Positions 21,681-31,611 of a stretch of 64,000 nt of DNA are shown piece after piece. The notes under the pieces were generated by a model that was not told where the DNA came from, ran no database searches, and saw nothing but the letters and a program-made list of their open reading frames with translations. The number at the start of each line of letters is the position of its first letter. Positions within the stretch are counted from its first letter, which is position 1. Source of the stretch: Citrobacter farmeri (GTDB lineage: Bacteria; Pseudomonadota; Gammaproteobacteria; Enterobacterales; Enterobacteriaceae); the NCBI RefSeq assembly GCF_019048065.1, contig NZ_CP077291.1:4588001-4652000 (forward strand), read 5' to 3'. The position numbers were made by a program, and so were the translations under genes.

Positions 21681-21843
21681 ATGCAAAAAACCCTGCTCAC
21701 TGAGCAGGGTTTTAAATTTGGTCGGTGATAGAGGATGACTCGCCACTTCGTGGCTCGCCCTACGGGCCGTTGCCGCGCAACGTTCTCTCGCTCCGCTCGA
21801 GTCGAACCTCTGCCCCCGGAGGTTCTCATCCTCTCGGCTCTGA
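21681..21843 (-). repeat. proK-tail tandem repeat, proximal copy (163 bp), RtT-like RNA element
   Basis: Again contains the tRNA's terminal 18 nt (21719-21736) and a terminator (21685-21712). Between them lies a strikingly ordered fold: outer 8-bp stem 21731-21738 with 21826-21833, enclosing hairpins GCCAC/GTGGC (21742-21754), GCCC/GGGC (21757-21767), GTTGC/GCAAC (21769-21781), a weaker CTCG/CGAG (21787-21801), and GAACCTC/GAGGTTC (21804-21825). This layout resembles the rtT RNA repeats behind tyrT in E. coli, which also copy the tRNA 3' end. Function unknown. Confidence 0.85.
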
Positions 21844-21847
21844 ATGC

Positions 21848-21875
21848 AAAAAACCCTGCTCATTGAGCAGGGTTT
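21848..21875 (-). terminator. proK terminator
   Basis: Rho-independent terminator just after the tRNA: stem CCCTGCTC/GAGCAGGG followed by a T-run on the minus strand. The same sequence recurs in both tandem repeat units. Confidence 0.85.
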
Positions 21876-21881
21876 TAAATT

Positions 21882-21958
<77 letters not shown>

Positions 21959-21970
21959 AATGCGGGGCGC

Positions 21971-21999
21971 ATCTTACTGCGCAGGTGCGCGCCCGTCAA
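21971..21999 (-). promoter_or_regulatory. proK promoter with stringent discriminator
   Basis: Minus strand: TTGACG, 17-bp spacer, TAAGAT, then a GC-rich discriminator GCGCCCCGC before the tRNA. This is the usual form of a growth-rate- and ppGpp-controlled stable-RNA promoter. Confidence 0.85.
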
Positions 22000-22049
22000 T
22001 CCCTTAGTCGTAAAATGCCATTTGATCGGCGAGAAAGTCGTCAGCCCTT

Positions 22050-23741
22050 TTATTGAGCAACGCTTTTCTGTCCGTCAGGGATATGACACCAGTTGTTGTT
22101 CTCATTAATTCCGCCATCCGGCGAGGTATAACCGAGACAGCCCATGATGGTGTCGTACAGCTCCACATGACGGCGCGGCACCTTCATTTCCGCTTCCTTC
22201 TTCAGGTGCGCGAACGCCTGCGCGTTGGCCGGGTTTTCCAGATATTTATCCGACATCCAGACCATCATGGGTACGCGGAACTGCTCCGGTGGCGCCATCA
22301 TGCGTGGCGTACCGTGCAGGTGCTCCCGCTCATTGATCGACTCACCGTGATCGGCGGCGTAGAACACAATTGCTTTCTTATCGCGTACCCGATCAATCAC
22401 CGTATCGATAAAATGATCGACGTAGGTAATCGAGTTATCGTATGAATTAATCATCAGGTCTTTCGGGCACTTACGATCGATAGCGTAGCATTCCGGCTTC
22501 CACTGGGCGAACTCACGGGGATAACGCTGGGTGTAGTTGTAATGAGAGCCCTTGGTGTGCAGCACAATCAGATGCTTACCCTGCGGGTTTTCCTGCAGCG
22601 AACGATCAACTTCATTCACCAGCAGCATATCATCCACGGCTTTACCCCGGTTACGCGGCTCAGCGGCAATCTGTTCGCGATAAGCAATGTTGTCGGCCAT
22701 CGTGTTGCTGTAGAACCACATTTCACTCTGCATCGCGTAGAGATCGGAGCTAAAGCCTAACTGCTTGAGCACCGCAAAAACGTTCTGTTCTTTCAGCGTA
22801 CGCTGGGGGTTGTCCTCGGCCCCGCCCTGACGAACGAACATGCAGCGCAGCGACAGTTTCGTCGCAGTATCACAGGAATAGCCACGATACATCACCAGAT
22901 TCTTCTCTTTGGCGAGCTTCGGCGTGGTGTCGCGGTCATAACCCAACATTCCCATATGATCCCAACGCGTGGTTTCACCAATAATGAAAATCACCCAAGT
23001 GTCATCCAGGTTCTGGGTCGGGGTATAGGTGAATTTCTTCGCCGGGTTGATGAGCGATTTGTTATCAGACGATTCATCTACCTGCGCCCAGGCATACAGG
23101 CCCAGCGCAGACAGCCAGTTTGACGGCAGATAGGAGTTCGCCAGTACGCCGCCGTAGCTCGGCATATCCACACCCGCAATACGATCGGCACGTTTCTGAT
23201 GCATCTCCAGAAGACGGATCGGCACCCAGACCAGCAGCCCCGCCATCAGCACGATCAGCGCGCTGCGCCAGCGCACTTTTGGCGTACAGAGTTGGCGCCA
23301 GAGGGTATCCGTCGAACGGTTAAACCAGATAAAGATCAGCGGGATAATACTCACCGCCACCAGCCAGAGGACGAACGTCCAGCCGACCACCTCTTTGGAG
23401 AGGTCAATATCCGTGGTCATAACTGAGGCCACGATACCGTAACCGATCATCACGTTCATAAAGGTCATGTAATAGCTTGCGCCGGCTGAAATCAGCACCA
23501 GCAGCGAAGCCAGAACACGCCATACCGCCCTGCCAGACAGCGACAGGAGTCGTAAAAAGAAAAACGTTGCCAGCACAGTGCCAGCCAGTTCAACAACCGC
23601 GGAGATTCCATTCCAGAGGGTAAAGTCTTGCGCGTAACCGTCAAACCGACGGAGGTAAACCGCGCCATTCATAAACAGACCGATATAGATCGCGAGCAAA
23701 AAACTCAGCTTTTGCTGCGACATCGACGTAATGTATCTCAT
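22050..23741 (-). CDS. eptB: Kdo2-lipid A phosphoethanolamine transferase EptB
   Basis: Inner-membrane enzyme that adds phosphoethanolamine to the outer Kdo residue of LPS. 563 aa from the ATG at 23741 ([13 protein letters not shown]...), the E. coli length; the longer frame is ignored. Five N-terminal transmembrane helices, then a periplasmic sulfatase-fold domain with [13 protein letters not shown] (metal site), [11 protein letters not shown] (Thr nucleophile), and ADHGES. In E. coli it is activated by sigma-E and repressed by MgrR and ArcZ RNAs; I did not identify those sites here. Confidence 0.95.
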   Translation of the reverse strand: MRYITSMSQQKLSFLLAIYIGLFMNGAVYLRRFDGYAQDFTLWNGISAVVELAGTVLATFFFLRLLSLSGRAVWRVLASLLVLISAGASYYMTFMNVMIGYGIVASVMTTDIDLSKEVVGWTFVLWLVAVSIIPLIFIWFNRSTDTLWRQLCTPKVRWRSALIVLMAGLLVWVPIRLLEMHQKRADRIAGVDMPSYGGVLANSYLPSNWLSALGLYAWAQVDESSDNKSLINPAKKFTYTPTQNLDDTWVIFIIGETTRWDHMGMLGYDRDTTPKLAKEKNLVMYRGYSCDTATKLSLRCMFVRQGGAEDNPQRTLKEQNVFAVLKQLGFSSDLYAMQSEMWFYSNTMADNIAYREQIAAEPRNRGKAVDDMLLVNEVDRSLQENPQGKHLIVLHTKGSHYNYTQRYPREFAQWKPECYAIDRKCPKDLMINSYDNSITYVDHFIDTVIDRVRDKKAIVFYAADHGESINEREHLHGTPRMMAPPEQFRVPMMVWMSDKYLENPANAQAFAHLKKEAEMKVPRRHVELYDTIMGCLGYTSPDGGINENNNWCHIPDGQKSVAQ

Positions 23742-23951
23742 GCAAGCAAGCCCTGGAAATCGAGGGGTTAACACCGCCTGCGCAACGGCGACATCCGCCG
23801 GGCAGGTGAAATTGCGAAGGTAGTCAAATAGCAAAATCGACACGCGCGGCTAAGTAGACCACAAGCAGCACAGAAAGTGGCAACAGAGAATGTGATTGAA
23901 AGAGATATTTACAAAAATCAAGTTTGAAAGCGGACTATTAACAACAAAAAA

Positions 23952-23973
23952 AGGCCAGCACATCGGCTGGCCT
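23952..23973 (-). terminator. Terminator after yhjX
   Basis: Stem AGGCCAGC/GCTGGCCT followed by a run of seven T on the minus strand, directly after the yhjX stop. Confidence 0.85.
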
Positions 23974-23993
23974 GTAGAAAATTTTACCGGATA

Positions 23994-25196
23994 TCAGGCG
24001 TGTGCCATTTCCAGCGCTTCGCGTGTTGGCTGACGAATGGTGGTGGAGAGCGCCAGCGAGAGGATCAGCAGAGCGAAAATAACGCAGAAGGTCACGTAGA
24101 ACCCACCGAACAGCGACGCGATAATCGAACCACAGATACTGCCAATCCCAAAGCCCAGATAAATCACCCCGTAGTTTTTCGCCAGGTTGTTCAGACCGAA
24201 GAACTCGCTGACCAGCGACGGGAAGACGGTGATCGTCCCACCAAAGTTAAAGGCGATACAGGCAATGGCAGCGAAGAAGGTCAGCGCATTCAGCGGCGCA
24301 AACAACAGAGCGGCCATCCCTACCAGAGATACCACCTGACCAAGGGTGATCACACGGATACGGGCGATTTTGTCGGACAGGATACCCAGCACCAGACGAC
24401 CAGACAGGTTAGCAATAGAAATCACCGTCACTGCATTGGCCGCCGAAGCCACGTCCATATGCGCCAGACCTTGAGCGATATCTTTCGCCACGCCAATCAC
24501 ATACAACCCGCTCATACACGCCGTCAGGAACATTACCGCCAGCATCCAGTACTGCGGTTTACGCATGGACTGTGCCAGGGTGTAGTCGTTTTCCACCACG
24601 CCGTTTTGGGTTTTGACTTCCTGATTGGGTGCATCTTTCATCAGCGTAGAGCCAAAGACGATCATCACCAGCACAATCGCCCCCCAAATCACAAAGGTAT
24701 TTTCCAGACCGACGGTCGCCAGAAGTTGGCTGTCGATGAATTTAAAACCCAGGCTTCCCAGGCCATAAGAGCCAATGGCAAAGGCAGAGATCAGCCCTTT
24801 ACGCTCCGGGAACCACTTCACGCAGTTAGATAGTGTTAACAGGTAGCCCGCGCCATCGGCCAGTCCCACCAGCACGCCTGCGCTCAGCCACAGCATCATC
24901 AGGTTGCTGGAGTGCGCGGTCAGGAAGAAGCCCAGCCCGAGCAGTATACCGGACGCCATGGTGACGCGTTTCACGCCAAATCGTTCCTGCAATTTCCCGG
25001 CGACAGAAGAGGATATCGCCAGGCCTAAGCTCAACAGGCCGAAAGAAAAGGCCACCTGGCTGACAGGCTCACCCAACTTTTCGGAAAGCACGCCATTAAA
25101 CAGACTCCAGGTATACACAGAACCTAAGGCAAATTGCGTAATAATAGTACCGATAAGGGTCAACCAACGGGTGCGCTGATACGATGTGGTTTTCAT
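23994..25196 (-). CDS. yhjX: Pyruvate-induced MFS transporter YhjX
   Basis: Inner-membrane major facilitator of the oxalate/formate antiporter group. 400 aa from the ATG at 25196 (MKTTSYQRTRWLTLIG...), with twelve hydrophobic helices and the loop motif GKLQERFGVKRV. In E. coli it is strongly induced by external pyruvate through the PyrS/PyrR (YpdA/YpdB) two-component system; its transported substrate is still debated. The matching regulator box lies 83 bp upstream. Confidence 0.93.
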   Translation of the reverse strand: MKTTSYQRTRWLTLIGTIITQFALGSVYTWSLFNGVLSEKLGEPVSQVAFSFGLLSLGLAISSSVAGKLQERFGVKRVTMASGILLGLGFFLTAHSSNLMMLWLSAGVLVGLADGAGYLLTLSNCVKWFPERKGLISAFAIGSYGLGSLGFKFIDSQLLATVGLENTFVIWGAIVLVMIVFGSTLMKDAPNQEVKTQNGVVENDYTLAQSMRKPQYWMLAVMFLTACMSGLYVIGVAKDIAQGLAHMDVASAANAVTVISIANLSGRLVLGILSDKIARIRVITLGQVVSLVGMAALLFAPLNALTFFAAIACIAFNFGGTITVFPSLVSEFFGLNNLAKNYGVIYLGFGIGSICGSIIASLFGGFYVTFCVIFALLILSLALSTTIRQPTREALEMAHA

Positions 25197-25278
25197 GGCA
25201 GTCTTCCTGCATAAGCAAAAGGGGAAATTCTCTGCCGATAACCATAACGAAATGCATTTTATGCGGGGAGAAAACGGC

Positions 25279-25309
25279 ATGAAGTGCCATCAGAACGGAA
25301 TGAAATGCC
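25279..25309 (-). promoter_or_regulatory. PyrR (YpdB) tandem box upstream of yhjX
   Basis: On the minus strand: GGCATTTCAT, 11 bp, GGCACTTCAT. This agrees with the YpdB direct-repeat motif reported for the E. coli yhjX promoter (two GGCATTTCAT copies 11 bp apart), with one base changed in the second copy. Confidence 0.88.
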
Positions 25310-25425
25310 TGGAATAAGGAATGAATGACGAGACAAATTTTCAGCGAACAAATATTTGCCCATCAGTTAGTGCATACTATCACCACAGCCACTGTTATCT
25401 CTGCGTTTAAATTGTAAACCACAGG

Positions 25426-26130
25426 TTAAAACCGGGCGCTCACCCCCATTGTGTAGAGGTAGTCGGTATTGTTGGTGGTGTTTTCCGCCTGCGAGAGCGC
25501 GGCATAGGCTGCCATATGCTGATTGAGTAGCATATCTGCGCCAACGGTCACATCCAGCCAGTTACTGTCCTGAGTGGTAGCCGTCATTCGACTGAGTCCC
25601 GACTGCGCCTTCCAGACATTTTCGCCAAACTGCTGGTTGTAGCTGATCTGCGCCCACGGCCGCAGATCGCCAAATTGCGAATTCACTCGCCAGCCCAGCG
25701 TGCTGACGCTGGCATGCCATAACGGATCGGGCGATTGGCTGATCACACTGTCGCCAAATTCGTTATAAATGGAGGAGGTGGTGCCATCGTAATGCAACGC
25801 CGCGACCGGCCCGGTGGTTACGTCGCCAGAGACCGGAAAATTCCAGCCCATACTCATGCCGCTGGTGGCTTCCGTCGGCGACGCCTGCTCAAGATTAACG
25901 GCCAGACCAGGCACACTTTGTGTCGTCCGGATACGCTCAGCCAGAATGTCGTCATAGCGCGGTTGGTGATCGCTGTCCCATGTATAGCGTTCAGTCGTAT
26001 ATCCAGGCGTGGTATCAACGATATATTCTTGCTGCCAGGCACGGGCTGTGTTGATGTAAAGCGAACAGACCACGACGCTCGCCAGGAGAATAATTTCCCG
26101 GCGACCACTGCATTTTTTTATCATCATCAA
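25426..26130 (-). CDS. yhjY: Outer-membrane beta-barrel protein YhjY
   Basis: 234 aa with an N-terminal signal/anchor (IILLASVVVCSLYINTARA) and a C-terminal autotransporter-like barrel ending in the outer-membrane signature ...YTMGVSARF (terminal Phe, alternating aromatics). Annotated in relatives as a lipase/autotransporter-barrel family protein without its own passenger. No catalytic motif is evident to me. Divergent from tag. Confidence 0.88.
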   Translation of the reverse strand: MMMIKKCSGRREIILLASVVVCSLYINTARAWQQEYIVDTTPGYTTERYTWDSDHQPRYDDILAERIRTTQSVPGLAVNLEQASPTEATSGMSMGWNFPVSGDVTTGPVAALHYDGTTSSIYNEFGDSVISQSPDPLWHASVSTLGWRVNSQFGDLRPWAQISYNQQFGENVWKAQSGLSRMTATTQDSNWLDVTVGADMLLNQHMAAYAALSQAENTTNNTDYLYTMGVSARF

Positions 26131-26285
26131 TGCGACTCCAGAAGAGAGCCGAAATCGGCGATATTATTGTCATTGTAATTTAAGGGATGACAGGCGAAAG
26201 CCCTGTATTAAATATTGTCTTTTTCGCTGGCGCGTCAAGGTGCCTGAACGATATTTTTATGGCAAGTCAAAGAGCGAGGGAAAGT

Positions 26286-26864
26286 ATGGAACGTTGCGGT
26301 TGGGTCAGTCAGGACCCGCTTTATATTGCCTACCATGATAACGAATGGGGCGTGCCCGAGCACGACGGTAAAAAACTGTTCGAAATGATCTGCCTGGAAG
26401 GTCAGCAGGCCGGTCTTTCGTGGATTACGGTCCTCAAGAAACGCGAAAATTATCGCACTAACTTCCACCAGTTCGATCCCGTACGCGTGGCCGCCATGCA
26501 GGAAGACGATGTGGAAAGATTGCTGCTTGATGCCGGGATCATCCGCCATCGGGGGAAAATTCAGGCCATCATCGGTAATGCCCGGGCGTATCTGGCGATG
26601 GAGCAAAACGGCGAACCGTTTGCCGACTTTGTCTGGTCTTTCGTGGAAAATCAGCCGCAAATCACCCGCGCCGCTACGTTGGGTGAGATCCCGACCTCCA
26701 CTCCGGCCTCGGACGCCTTGTCAAAAGCATTAAAAAAACGGGGATTTAAATTCGTTGGCACGACTATCTGCTACTCCTTCATGCAGGCCTGCGGACTGGT
26801 CAACGACCACATCACCGGCTGTTTCTGCCATCCAGGAGATAAAAATGATTCGCGAGTTTCATAG
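26286..26864 (+). CDS. tag: DNA-3-methyladenine glycosylase I (Tag)
   Basis: Removes 3-methyladenine from alkylated DNA. 192 aa from the ATG at 26286 (MERCGWVSQ...), with GAGGG ahead; the open frame extends 33 codons further up but begins in the yhjY promoter region. The zinc-snap residues are all present: Cys4, His17, and His175/Cys179 near the C-terminus (NDHITGC). GLSWITVLKKRENYR is the conserved helix-hairpin-helix region. The last 20 bp overlap yiaC. Confidence 0.96.
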   Translation: MERCGWVSQDPLYIAYHDNEWGVPEHDGKKLFEMICLEGQQAGLSWITVLKKRENYRTNFHQFDPVRVAAMQEDDVERLLLDAGIIRHRGKIQAIIGNARAYLAMEQNGEPFADFVWSFVENQPQITRAATLGEIPTSTPASDALSKALKKRGFKFVGTTICYSFMQACGLVNDHITGCFCHPGDKNDSRVS

Positions 26865-27285
26865 TGATGACATGACACCGTTGCTGGCGTTATGGCTGGA
26901 AAGCACCATCTATGCGCATCCTTTTATTCCCGAACGTTACTGGCATGAAAGTGAAGAGGTTGTGCGTGATGTTTACCTGCCCGCCGCGAGAACCTGGGTC
27001 TGGGAAGAAGAAGGGGGGTTGAAAGGATTTGTCAGCGTTATGGAACAACGCTTTTTAGGGGCGTTGTTTGTCGCTCCGGATACGTTACGCAGTGGGATTG
27101 GTAAAGCGCTGGTGCAGCATGTTCAGCAGCGTTTCAGCGTGCTGAGCCTCGAGGTATATCAAAAAAACCAGAGCGCGGTGAATTTCTACCATGCGCTGGG
27201 TTTTCGTATCGAAGACAGCGCATGGCAGGAAGATACCCAGCATCCCACCTGGATTATGGGCTGGCGGGCGGATCAAACGCAGTAA
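26845..27285 (+). CDS. yiaC: GNAT N-acetyltransferase YiaC
   Basis: 146-aa GNAT acetyltransferase; in E. coli YiaC is one of the protein lysine acetyltransferases. The acetyl-CoA loop appears as [13 protein letters not shown] (Q/R-x-x-G-x-G/A), followed by [19 protein letters not shown], the classic fourth motif. It starts inside tag (20-bp overlap) and its end overlaps the convergent bisC by 32 bp. Confidence 0.94.
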   Translation: MIREFHSDDMTPLLALWLESTIYAHPFIPERYWHESEEVVRDVYLPAARTWVWEEEGGLKGFVSVMEQRFLGALFVAPDTLRSGIGKALVQHVQQRFSVLSLEVYQKNQSAVNFYHALGFRIEDSAWQEDTQHPTWIMGWRADQTQ

Positions 27286-29587
27286 GCGTGTGCGCTGGCC
27301 CGCTGTATTTCTCCATCCACGCCAGGGCGGTATTGCCTGCGCAGCCGTTCCCCAGACGCGAACTGGGCAGGTCTTTGGTCAGCACATTCACCGCGCCATT
27401 TTTACAGATGCCCCCGGCAGCAGGGTCGAGATCCGGCCATGCCCCTTCATGAATGCAGATCACGCCGGGTTTGATACCGTCGGTGACCACTGCGCCCGCC
27501 AGGATCTGACCACGATGGTTCCAGATACGCACCGTATCGCCCTCACGAATACCGCGCGCCTGCGCATCCTGCGGATGAATCGTCACGGGCTCGCGGTTCG
27601 CAACGGCGTACCGTTCACGCAGGTGACTATAGTTAAGCTGGCTGTGCAGCCGATGCGCCGGGTGCGCCGACACGATCTGTAGCTGCTCAGGTTCGGCATT
27701 GCCGTGCCACTCATCTGGCTCCAGCCACATCGGATGTCCAGGACAGTCCGCATAGCCATAACCGGCAATCCGCTGCGAATATATCTCGATCTTACCGCTG
27801 TCGGTTTTCAGCGGATGCGTGTCCGGATCACGGCGAAAATCAGCAAAGCGAATGAACTGCGCGTTAGCCGGATTATCCGGCATTTCAATCAGTTGATTAG
27901 CAGCCCAGAATTCAGCAAACGGCGGCAGTATCACCTGCTGGCTGGCCCCGCGCTGCCCGGCAATGGTGTAGAACGTTTCCAGCCATTCCAGTTCGCTCTT
28001 CCCTTCCGTGAAGCGTTGATATCCCCCCGCTTCCCAGCGCTCACTCAGTTCGGCAAAGACGTCAAAATCATTGCGCGCTTCTCCCTGCGGCGGCACAACC
28101 TGCTTCATCGGTACCAGATGCTGGTTGCTGTAATCTCCGGTCATGGTGAGATCATTACGCTCAAAAGAGGTCGTCGCTGGCAGTACGATATCGGCGTGCT
28201 TTGCGGCAGCGGTCCAGAAGCATTCTGAGATGACCACCAGCTCAGGTTTTTGCCAGGCGCGTATCAGTCGGTTCGTATCCTGATGATGGGTAAAATTCGC
28301 CCCACCCGCCCACCAGATGAAGCGGATATCCGGGAAGTGCCGGTTCATACCGTTGTGCTGATACGGCGCACCGGGATTTTCCAGCGCTTCAACAATGCGC
28401 GCCACCGGGATTTTCTCCACCGCGTCAGTACCACCTTGCAGGCTGGCCTGCATTGATGCCAGCACAGCAGAACGCCGCGTCGGGTTACCGCCGTTGGCAA
28501 AGTGATAGGAAAGGCCAAAACCGCCACCGGGCGTACCTATATGTCCCAGCATGGCGGCCAGGGTGACAATCATCCAGTGCTTTTGTTCGCCATACTGCTG
28601 ACGCTGCATGCCCCAGCCGGCCATCAGCATTGTAGTATTTTTATGGAATAATTCCGCCAGTTCACGGATTTTCGCCGCCGGAACGCCGCAAATATCAGCC
28701 GCCCATTCGGCGGTTTTACCGATACCGTCGTTCACCCCCAGCAGATAATCTGAGAAGACCGCGTAACCCGTGGTGCAGCGGGCAAGAAACGCCTCGTCAT
28801 GCCAGCCATTTTCCACCAGCGTATGCGCAATGCCGAGCATCAGCGCCACGTCAGTCCCCATATGCGGCGCAATCCACTCCATCTTGTCACCGAAGAAATC
28901 GACACTTTCCGATCGCACAGGATCGATACAGATCAGCCGTTTTCCACTGTTACGCAGCGCATCAAAGTAAGGTATCCCCTGTTCATCTGACGCGTTCCAG
29001 GCAATCTTCAGTGTATTCAGCGGGTTGGCGCTCCATAACACCACCACCTCGCTGTGTTCCAGAATGACCGGCCAACTGGTCTGCTGCTGGTAAACCTCGC
29101 TGCCGCCTACCACGTACGGCATGATGGCCTGTGCCGCGCCAGTAGAATAGTCGCCCAGATGTCCGGTATACCCGCCCGCCAGCGCCATGTAGCGTTGTAA
29201 CAGCGTCGCCGATTTGTGCAGGACGCCATTGGAACGCCAGCCGTAAGAACCGGCAAAAATAGCAGAGGGACCCCAGCGGTCGCGGATGCGCTGATGCTGT
29301 GTATGAATCAGCGCCAGCGCATCGTCCCAACTCACGCGCACAAACTCATCCTGTCCGCGCACGCCCTGCGGCTGTGCAGGCGAGGCAAGAAACCCTTTGC
29401 GCACCATCGGATAACGCACCCGGGTTTTACTGTGCACCTGATCGCGGACCGCACTTTGCAACGAATTCGGATGCGAAGTGGGCAGCGCGCCCCGGGAGGA
29501 GAGCACCTTTTCTCCGTCCGTTTCGACAAGAATGGGTCCCCAGTGGGCGGCGGTTAACACCGGATTGTGCGTCGTCAAGTCAGGCAC
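27254..29587 (-). CDS. bisC: Biotin / methionine sulfoxide reductase BisC
   Basis: Cytoplasmic molybdoenzyme of the DMSO reductase family (bis-MGD cofactor) that reduces biotin-d-sulfoxide and free methionine-S-sulfoxide. 777 aa, full length. The serine ligand lies in [15 protein letters not shown] (near 147). Further pterin-binding segments are [27 protein letters not shown], and the C-terminal [10 protein letters not shown]. There is no Tat signal, as expected for BisC rather than TorA/TorZ. The N-terminus (MPDLTTHNP) differs from E. coli, but the body is colinear. Confidence 0.95.
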   Translation of the reverse strand: MPDLTTHNPVLTAAHWGPILVETDGEKVLSSRGALPTSHPNSLQSAVRDQVHSKTRVRYPMVRKGFLASPAQPQGVRGQDEFVRVSWDDALALIHTQHQRIRDRWGPSAIFAGSYGWRSNGVLHKSATLLQRYMALAGGYTGHLGDYSTGAAQAIMPYVVGGSEVYQQQTSWPVILEHSEVVVLWSANPLNTLKIAWNASDEQGIPYFDALRNSGKRLICIDPVRSESVDFFGDKMEWIAPHMGTDVALMLGIAHTLVENGWHDEAFLARCTTGYAVFSDYLLGVNDGIGKTAEWAADICGVPAAKIRELAELFHKNTTMLMAGWGMQRQQYGEQKHWMIVTLAAMLGHIGTPGGGFGLSYHFANGGNPTRRSAVLASMQASLQGGTDAVEKIPVARIVEALENPGAPYQHNGMNRHFPDIRFIWWAGGANFTHHQDTNRLIRAWQKPELVVISECFWTAAAKHADIVLPATTSFERNDLTMTGDYSNQHLVPMKQVVPPQGEARNDFDVFAELSERWEAGGYQRFTEGKSELEWLETFYTIAGQRGASQQVILPPFAEFWAANQLIEMPDNPANAQFIRFADFRRDPDTHPLKTDSGKIEIYSQRIAGYGYADCPGHPMWLEPDEWHGNAEPEQLQIVSAHPAHRLHSQLNYSHLRERYAVANREPVTIHPQDAQARGIREGDTVRIWNHRGQILAGAVVTDGIKPGVICIHEGAWPDLDPAAGGICKNGAVNVLTKDLPSSRLGNGCAGNTALAWMEKYSGPAHTLTAFDPPASP

Positions 29588-29732
29588 TCCTGCAGATGGG
29601 CTGATGTATTACGGCGTTCAATGTTACTTACAAATTTCAGAGAGATCCCAGGAATTTTCTTCATCTTCACACGTCATAATCAACCGCCACGGTCGCTGTG
29701 GTAAAAAATAAGAATGTCATTAAGGAATTAAG

Positions 29733-30395
29733 ATGAAGAAACGTGTTTTAGTCATTGCCGCGATGGTGAGCGGTGCCCTGGCGGTTTCTGGCTGCACAAC
29801 CAACCCTTACACCGGTGAACGCGAAGCGGGTAAATCCGGCATCGGCGCGGGCATTGGTTCGTTGGTCGGCGCGGGTATCGGCGCCCTCTCCTCCTCGAAG
29901 AAAGATCGCGGCAAAGGCGCGCTAATTGGCGCAGCGGCGGGCGCGGCGCTCGGCGGCGGCGTCGGTTATTACATGGACGTGCAGGAAGCAAAACTGCGCG
30001 ACAAAATGCAGGGAACCGGCGTAAGCGTGACGCGCAGTGGCGATAATATCATCCTGAACATGCCGAATAACGTCACCTTCGACAGCAGCAGCGCTACCCT
30101 GAAACCGGCGGGCGCGAATACGCTGACCGGTGTGGCGATGGTGCTGAAGGAATACGAAAAAACCGCCGTCAATGTGATCGGCTATACCGATAGCACCGGC
30201 GGCCAGGATCTGAATATGCGTCTGTCGCAACAGCGTGCAGACAGCGTGGCCAGCACGCTGATCGCTCAGGGCGTTGCCGCCAGCCGCATTCGCACCAGCG
30301 GCATGGGGCCGGCAAATCCGATTGCCAGCAACAGTACGGCGGAAGGTAAAGCCCAGAACCGTCGTGTCGAAATTACCTTAAGTCCAATTCAGTAA
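29733..30395 (+). CDS. yiaD: OmpA-like outer-membrane lipoprotein YiaD
   Basis: 220 aa. Lipobox LAVSGC (Cys21), then glycine-zipper segments (GIGAGIGSLVGAGIGAL, GAAAGAALGGGVGYY), then an OmpA C-terminal peptidoglycan-binding domain with NVIGYTDSTGG and LSQQRADSVA. Acts in envelope maintenance; in E. coli it suppresses a bamD temperature-sensitive mutant. A terminator follows. Confidence 0.95.
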   Translation: MKKRVLVIAAMVSGALAVSGCTTNPYTGEREAGKSGIGAGIGSLVGAGIGALSSSKKDRGKGALIGAAAGAALGGGVGYYMDVQEAKLRDKMQGTGVSVTRSGDNIILNMPNNVTFDSSSATLKPAGANTLTGVAMVLKEYEKTAVNVIGYTDSTGGQDLNMRLSQQRADSVASTLIAQGVAASRIRTSGMGPANPIASNSTAEGKAQNRRVEITLSPIQ

Positions 30396-30400
30396 CGGTT

Positions 30401-30429
30401 ATGCCGGGTGGTGACGTTACCCCCGGCAT
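30401..30429 (+). terminator. Stem-loop after yiaD
   Basis: 8-bp stem ATGCCGGG/CCCGGCAT with a GC-rich loop. No strong T-run, so it may be a REP-like protective hairpin as much as a terminator. Confidence 0.6.
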
Positions 30430-30494
30430 GAATCAACTTGCCATCGTCAATTTTCGCGTTAAGGTGTTCTCACTTTCAGGCGAGAGAACTTCCC

Positions 30495-31511
30495 ATGGCA
30501 AAATCAACACGCCCCACCATCAGCGATGTCGCGAAAGCGGCAAAAACCGGTAAAACCAGCATTTCACGTTATCTCAACGGCGAAAAACACCTGCTCTCCG
30601 ATGCTCTGTTGGCGCGTATTGAAAAAGCCATTGCCGATCTCGACTATCGCCCCAGTCTGATGGCTCGCGGCCTGAAACGAGGTCGTACCCGCCTGATAGG
30701 CCTGATCATTGCCGATATCACTAATCCCTATTCCGTCCACGTCTTAAGCGGTATCGAGGCCGCGTGTCGCGAGAAAGGTTTTACGCCCCTGGTCTGTAAT
30801 ACCAATAACGAGGTGAATCAGGAACTGCACTATCTCGATCTACTGCGCAGTTATCAGGTAGAAGGTATCGTGGTCAATGCCGTGGGGATGCGCGAAGAGG
30901 GGCTGAATCGCCTGCAACAGTCGGCGTTGCCGATGGTACTGATCGATCGCAAAATCCCAGACTTCGCCTGTGATGTCGTCGGACTGGACAACACCCAGGC
31001 CGCCACTACCGCCACCGAGCACCTGATTGAACAAGGCTTTGAGGCTCTGCTGTTTCTCAGCGAACCGCTGGGCATGGTCAATACTCGCCGTGAGCGACTG
31101 AGCGCTTTTCGGGCAACGCTGGCACGCTATCCGGGCGTTGTCGCCGAAAACGCCGAAGTCCCGCTTAGCGAGAATACGCAACTCGATAACACCTTACGTC
31201 AGTTCCACCAGCAGCATCGCGGGATGCGTAAGGCGGTGATCTCCGCTAACGGTGCGCTCACCCTTCAGGTCGCCCGTTCTCTGAAACGCATTGGCCTCAA
31301 CTGGGGCAGCGATATCGGTCTGCTGGGCTTTGATGAGCTGGAATGGGCCGAACTGGCAGGTGTCGGGATTACGACCCTGAAACAGCCCACGTGGCAGATT
31401 GGTTATGCCGCCGTCGAACAGGTGGTACGCCGGATTGAAGGCGGTAGCGATGCCATTCATGAGCAGGTTTTTTCCGGTGAACTGATCGTTCGTGGTTCCA
31501 CCGCCCGCTAA
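30495..31511 (+). CDS. ptxS: LacI-family regulator, PtxS-like (2-ketogluconate repressor)
   Basis: 338 aa from the ATG at 30495 (MAKSTRPTISDVAKAAKTGKT...). N-terminal LacI helix-turn-helix (TISDVAKAAKTGKTSISRYLNG) and hinge (YRPSLMARGLKRGRT), then a periplasmic-binding-like sensor domain. It precedes a kguE-kguK-kguT-like set in the order known from Pseudomonas (ptxS-kguEKTD), and a palindrome almost identical to the PtxS operator lies between it and kguE. Expected to repress the operon and release on 2-ketogluconate. A GntR/IdnR-type ligand cannot be excluded from sequence alone. Confidence 0.82.
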   Translation: MAKSTRPTISDVAKAAKTGKTSISRYLNGEKHLLSDALLARIEKAIADLDYRPSLMARGLKRGRTRLIGLIIADITNPYSVHVLSGIEAACREKGFTPLVCNTNNEVNQELHYLDLLRSYQVEGIVVNAVGMREEGLNRLQQSALPMVLIDRKIPDFACDVVGLDNTQAATTATEHLIEQGFEALLFLSEPLGMVNTRRERLSAFRATLARYPGVVAENAEVPLSENTQLDNTLRQFHQQHRGMRKAVISANGALTLQVARSLKRIGLNWGSDIGLLGFDELEWAELAGVGITTLKQPTWQIGYAAVEQVVRRIEGGSDAIHEQVFSGELIVRGSTAR

Positions 31512-31519
31512 TTTTCCTT

Positions 31520-31535
31520 CGTGATGGTGATCATA
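31520..31535 (+). promoter_or_regulatory. CRP-like site upstream of kguE
   Basis: CGTGA-N6-TCATA matches 8 of 10 core CRP positions and lies 25 bp upstream of the PtxS-type palindrome. This would fit catabolite control of the operon. Confidence 0.5.
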
Positions 31536-31559
31536 ATTTCGACACATCGTGCTTTTCTT

Positions 31560-31573
31560 TGGAACCGGTTCCA
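31560..31573 (+). promoter_or_regulatory. PtxS-type operator
   Basis: Perfect 14-bp palindrome TGGAACCGGTTCCA. The PtxS operator of Pseudomonas is TGAAACCGGTTTCA, so the two differ only by a symmetric pair of bases. It lies 38 bp before the kguE start, where it could block transcription. Confidence 0.85.
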
Positions 31574-31611
31574 TCTAGCGTAATCACAATAGCGTTAGTT
31601 CTGGAGTTCCC

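Noticed and set aside
21184..21863. Several minus-strand frames (about 66-122 codons) across the proK repeats
   Set aside because: They run through the tRNA-tail repeats, terminators and REP sequences. The frames follow the repeat, not protein selection, and have no ribosome sites.
22050..23843. Longer start for eptB at 23843
   Set aside because: The extra 34 codons lie in the promoter region and lack any signal; the start at 23741 gives the family length and N-terminus.
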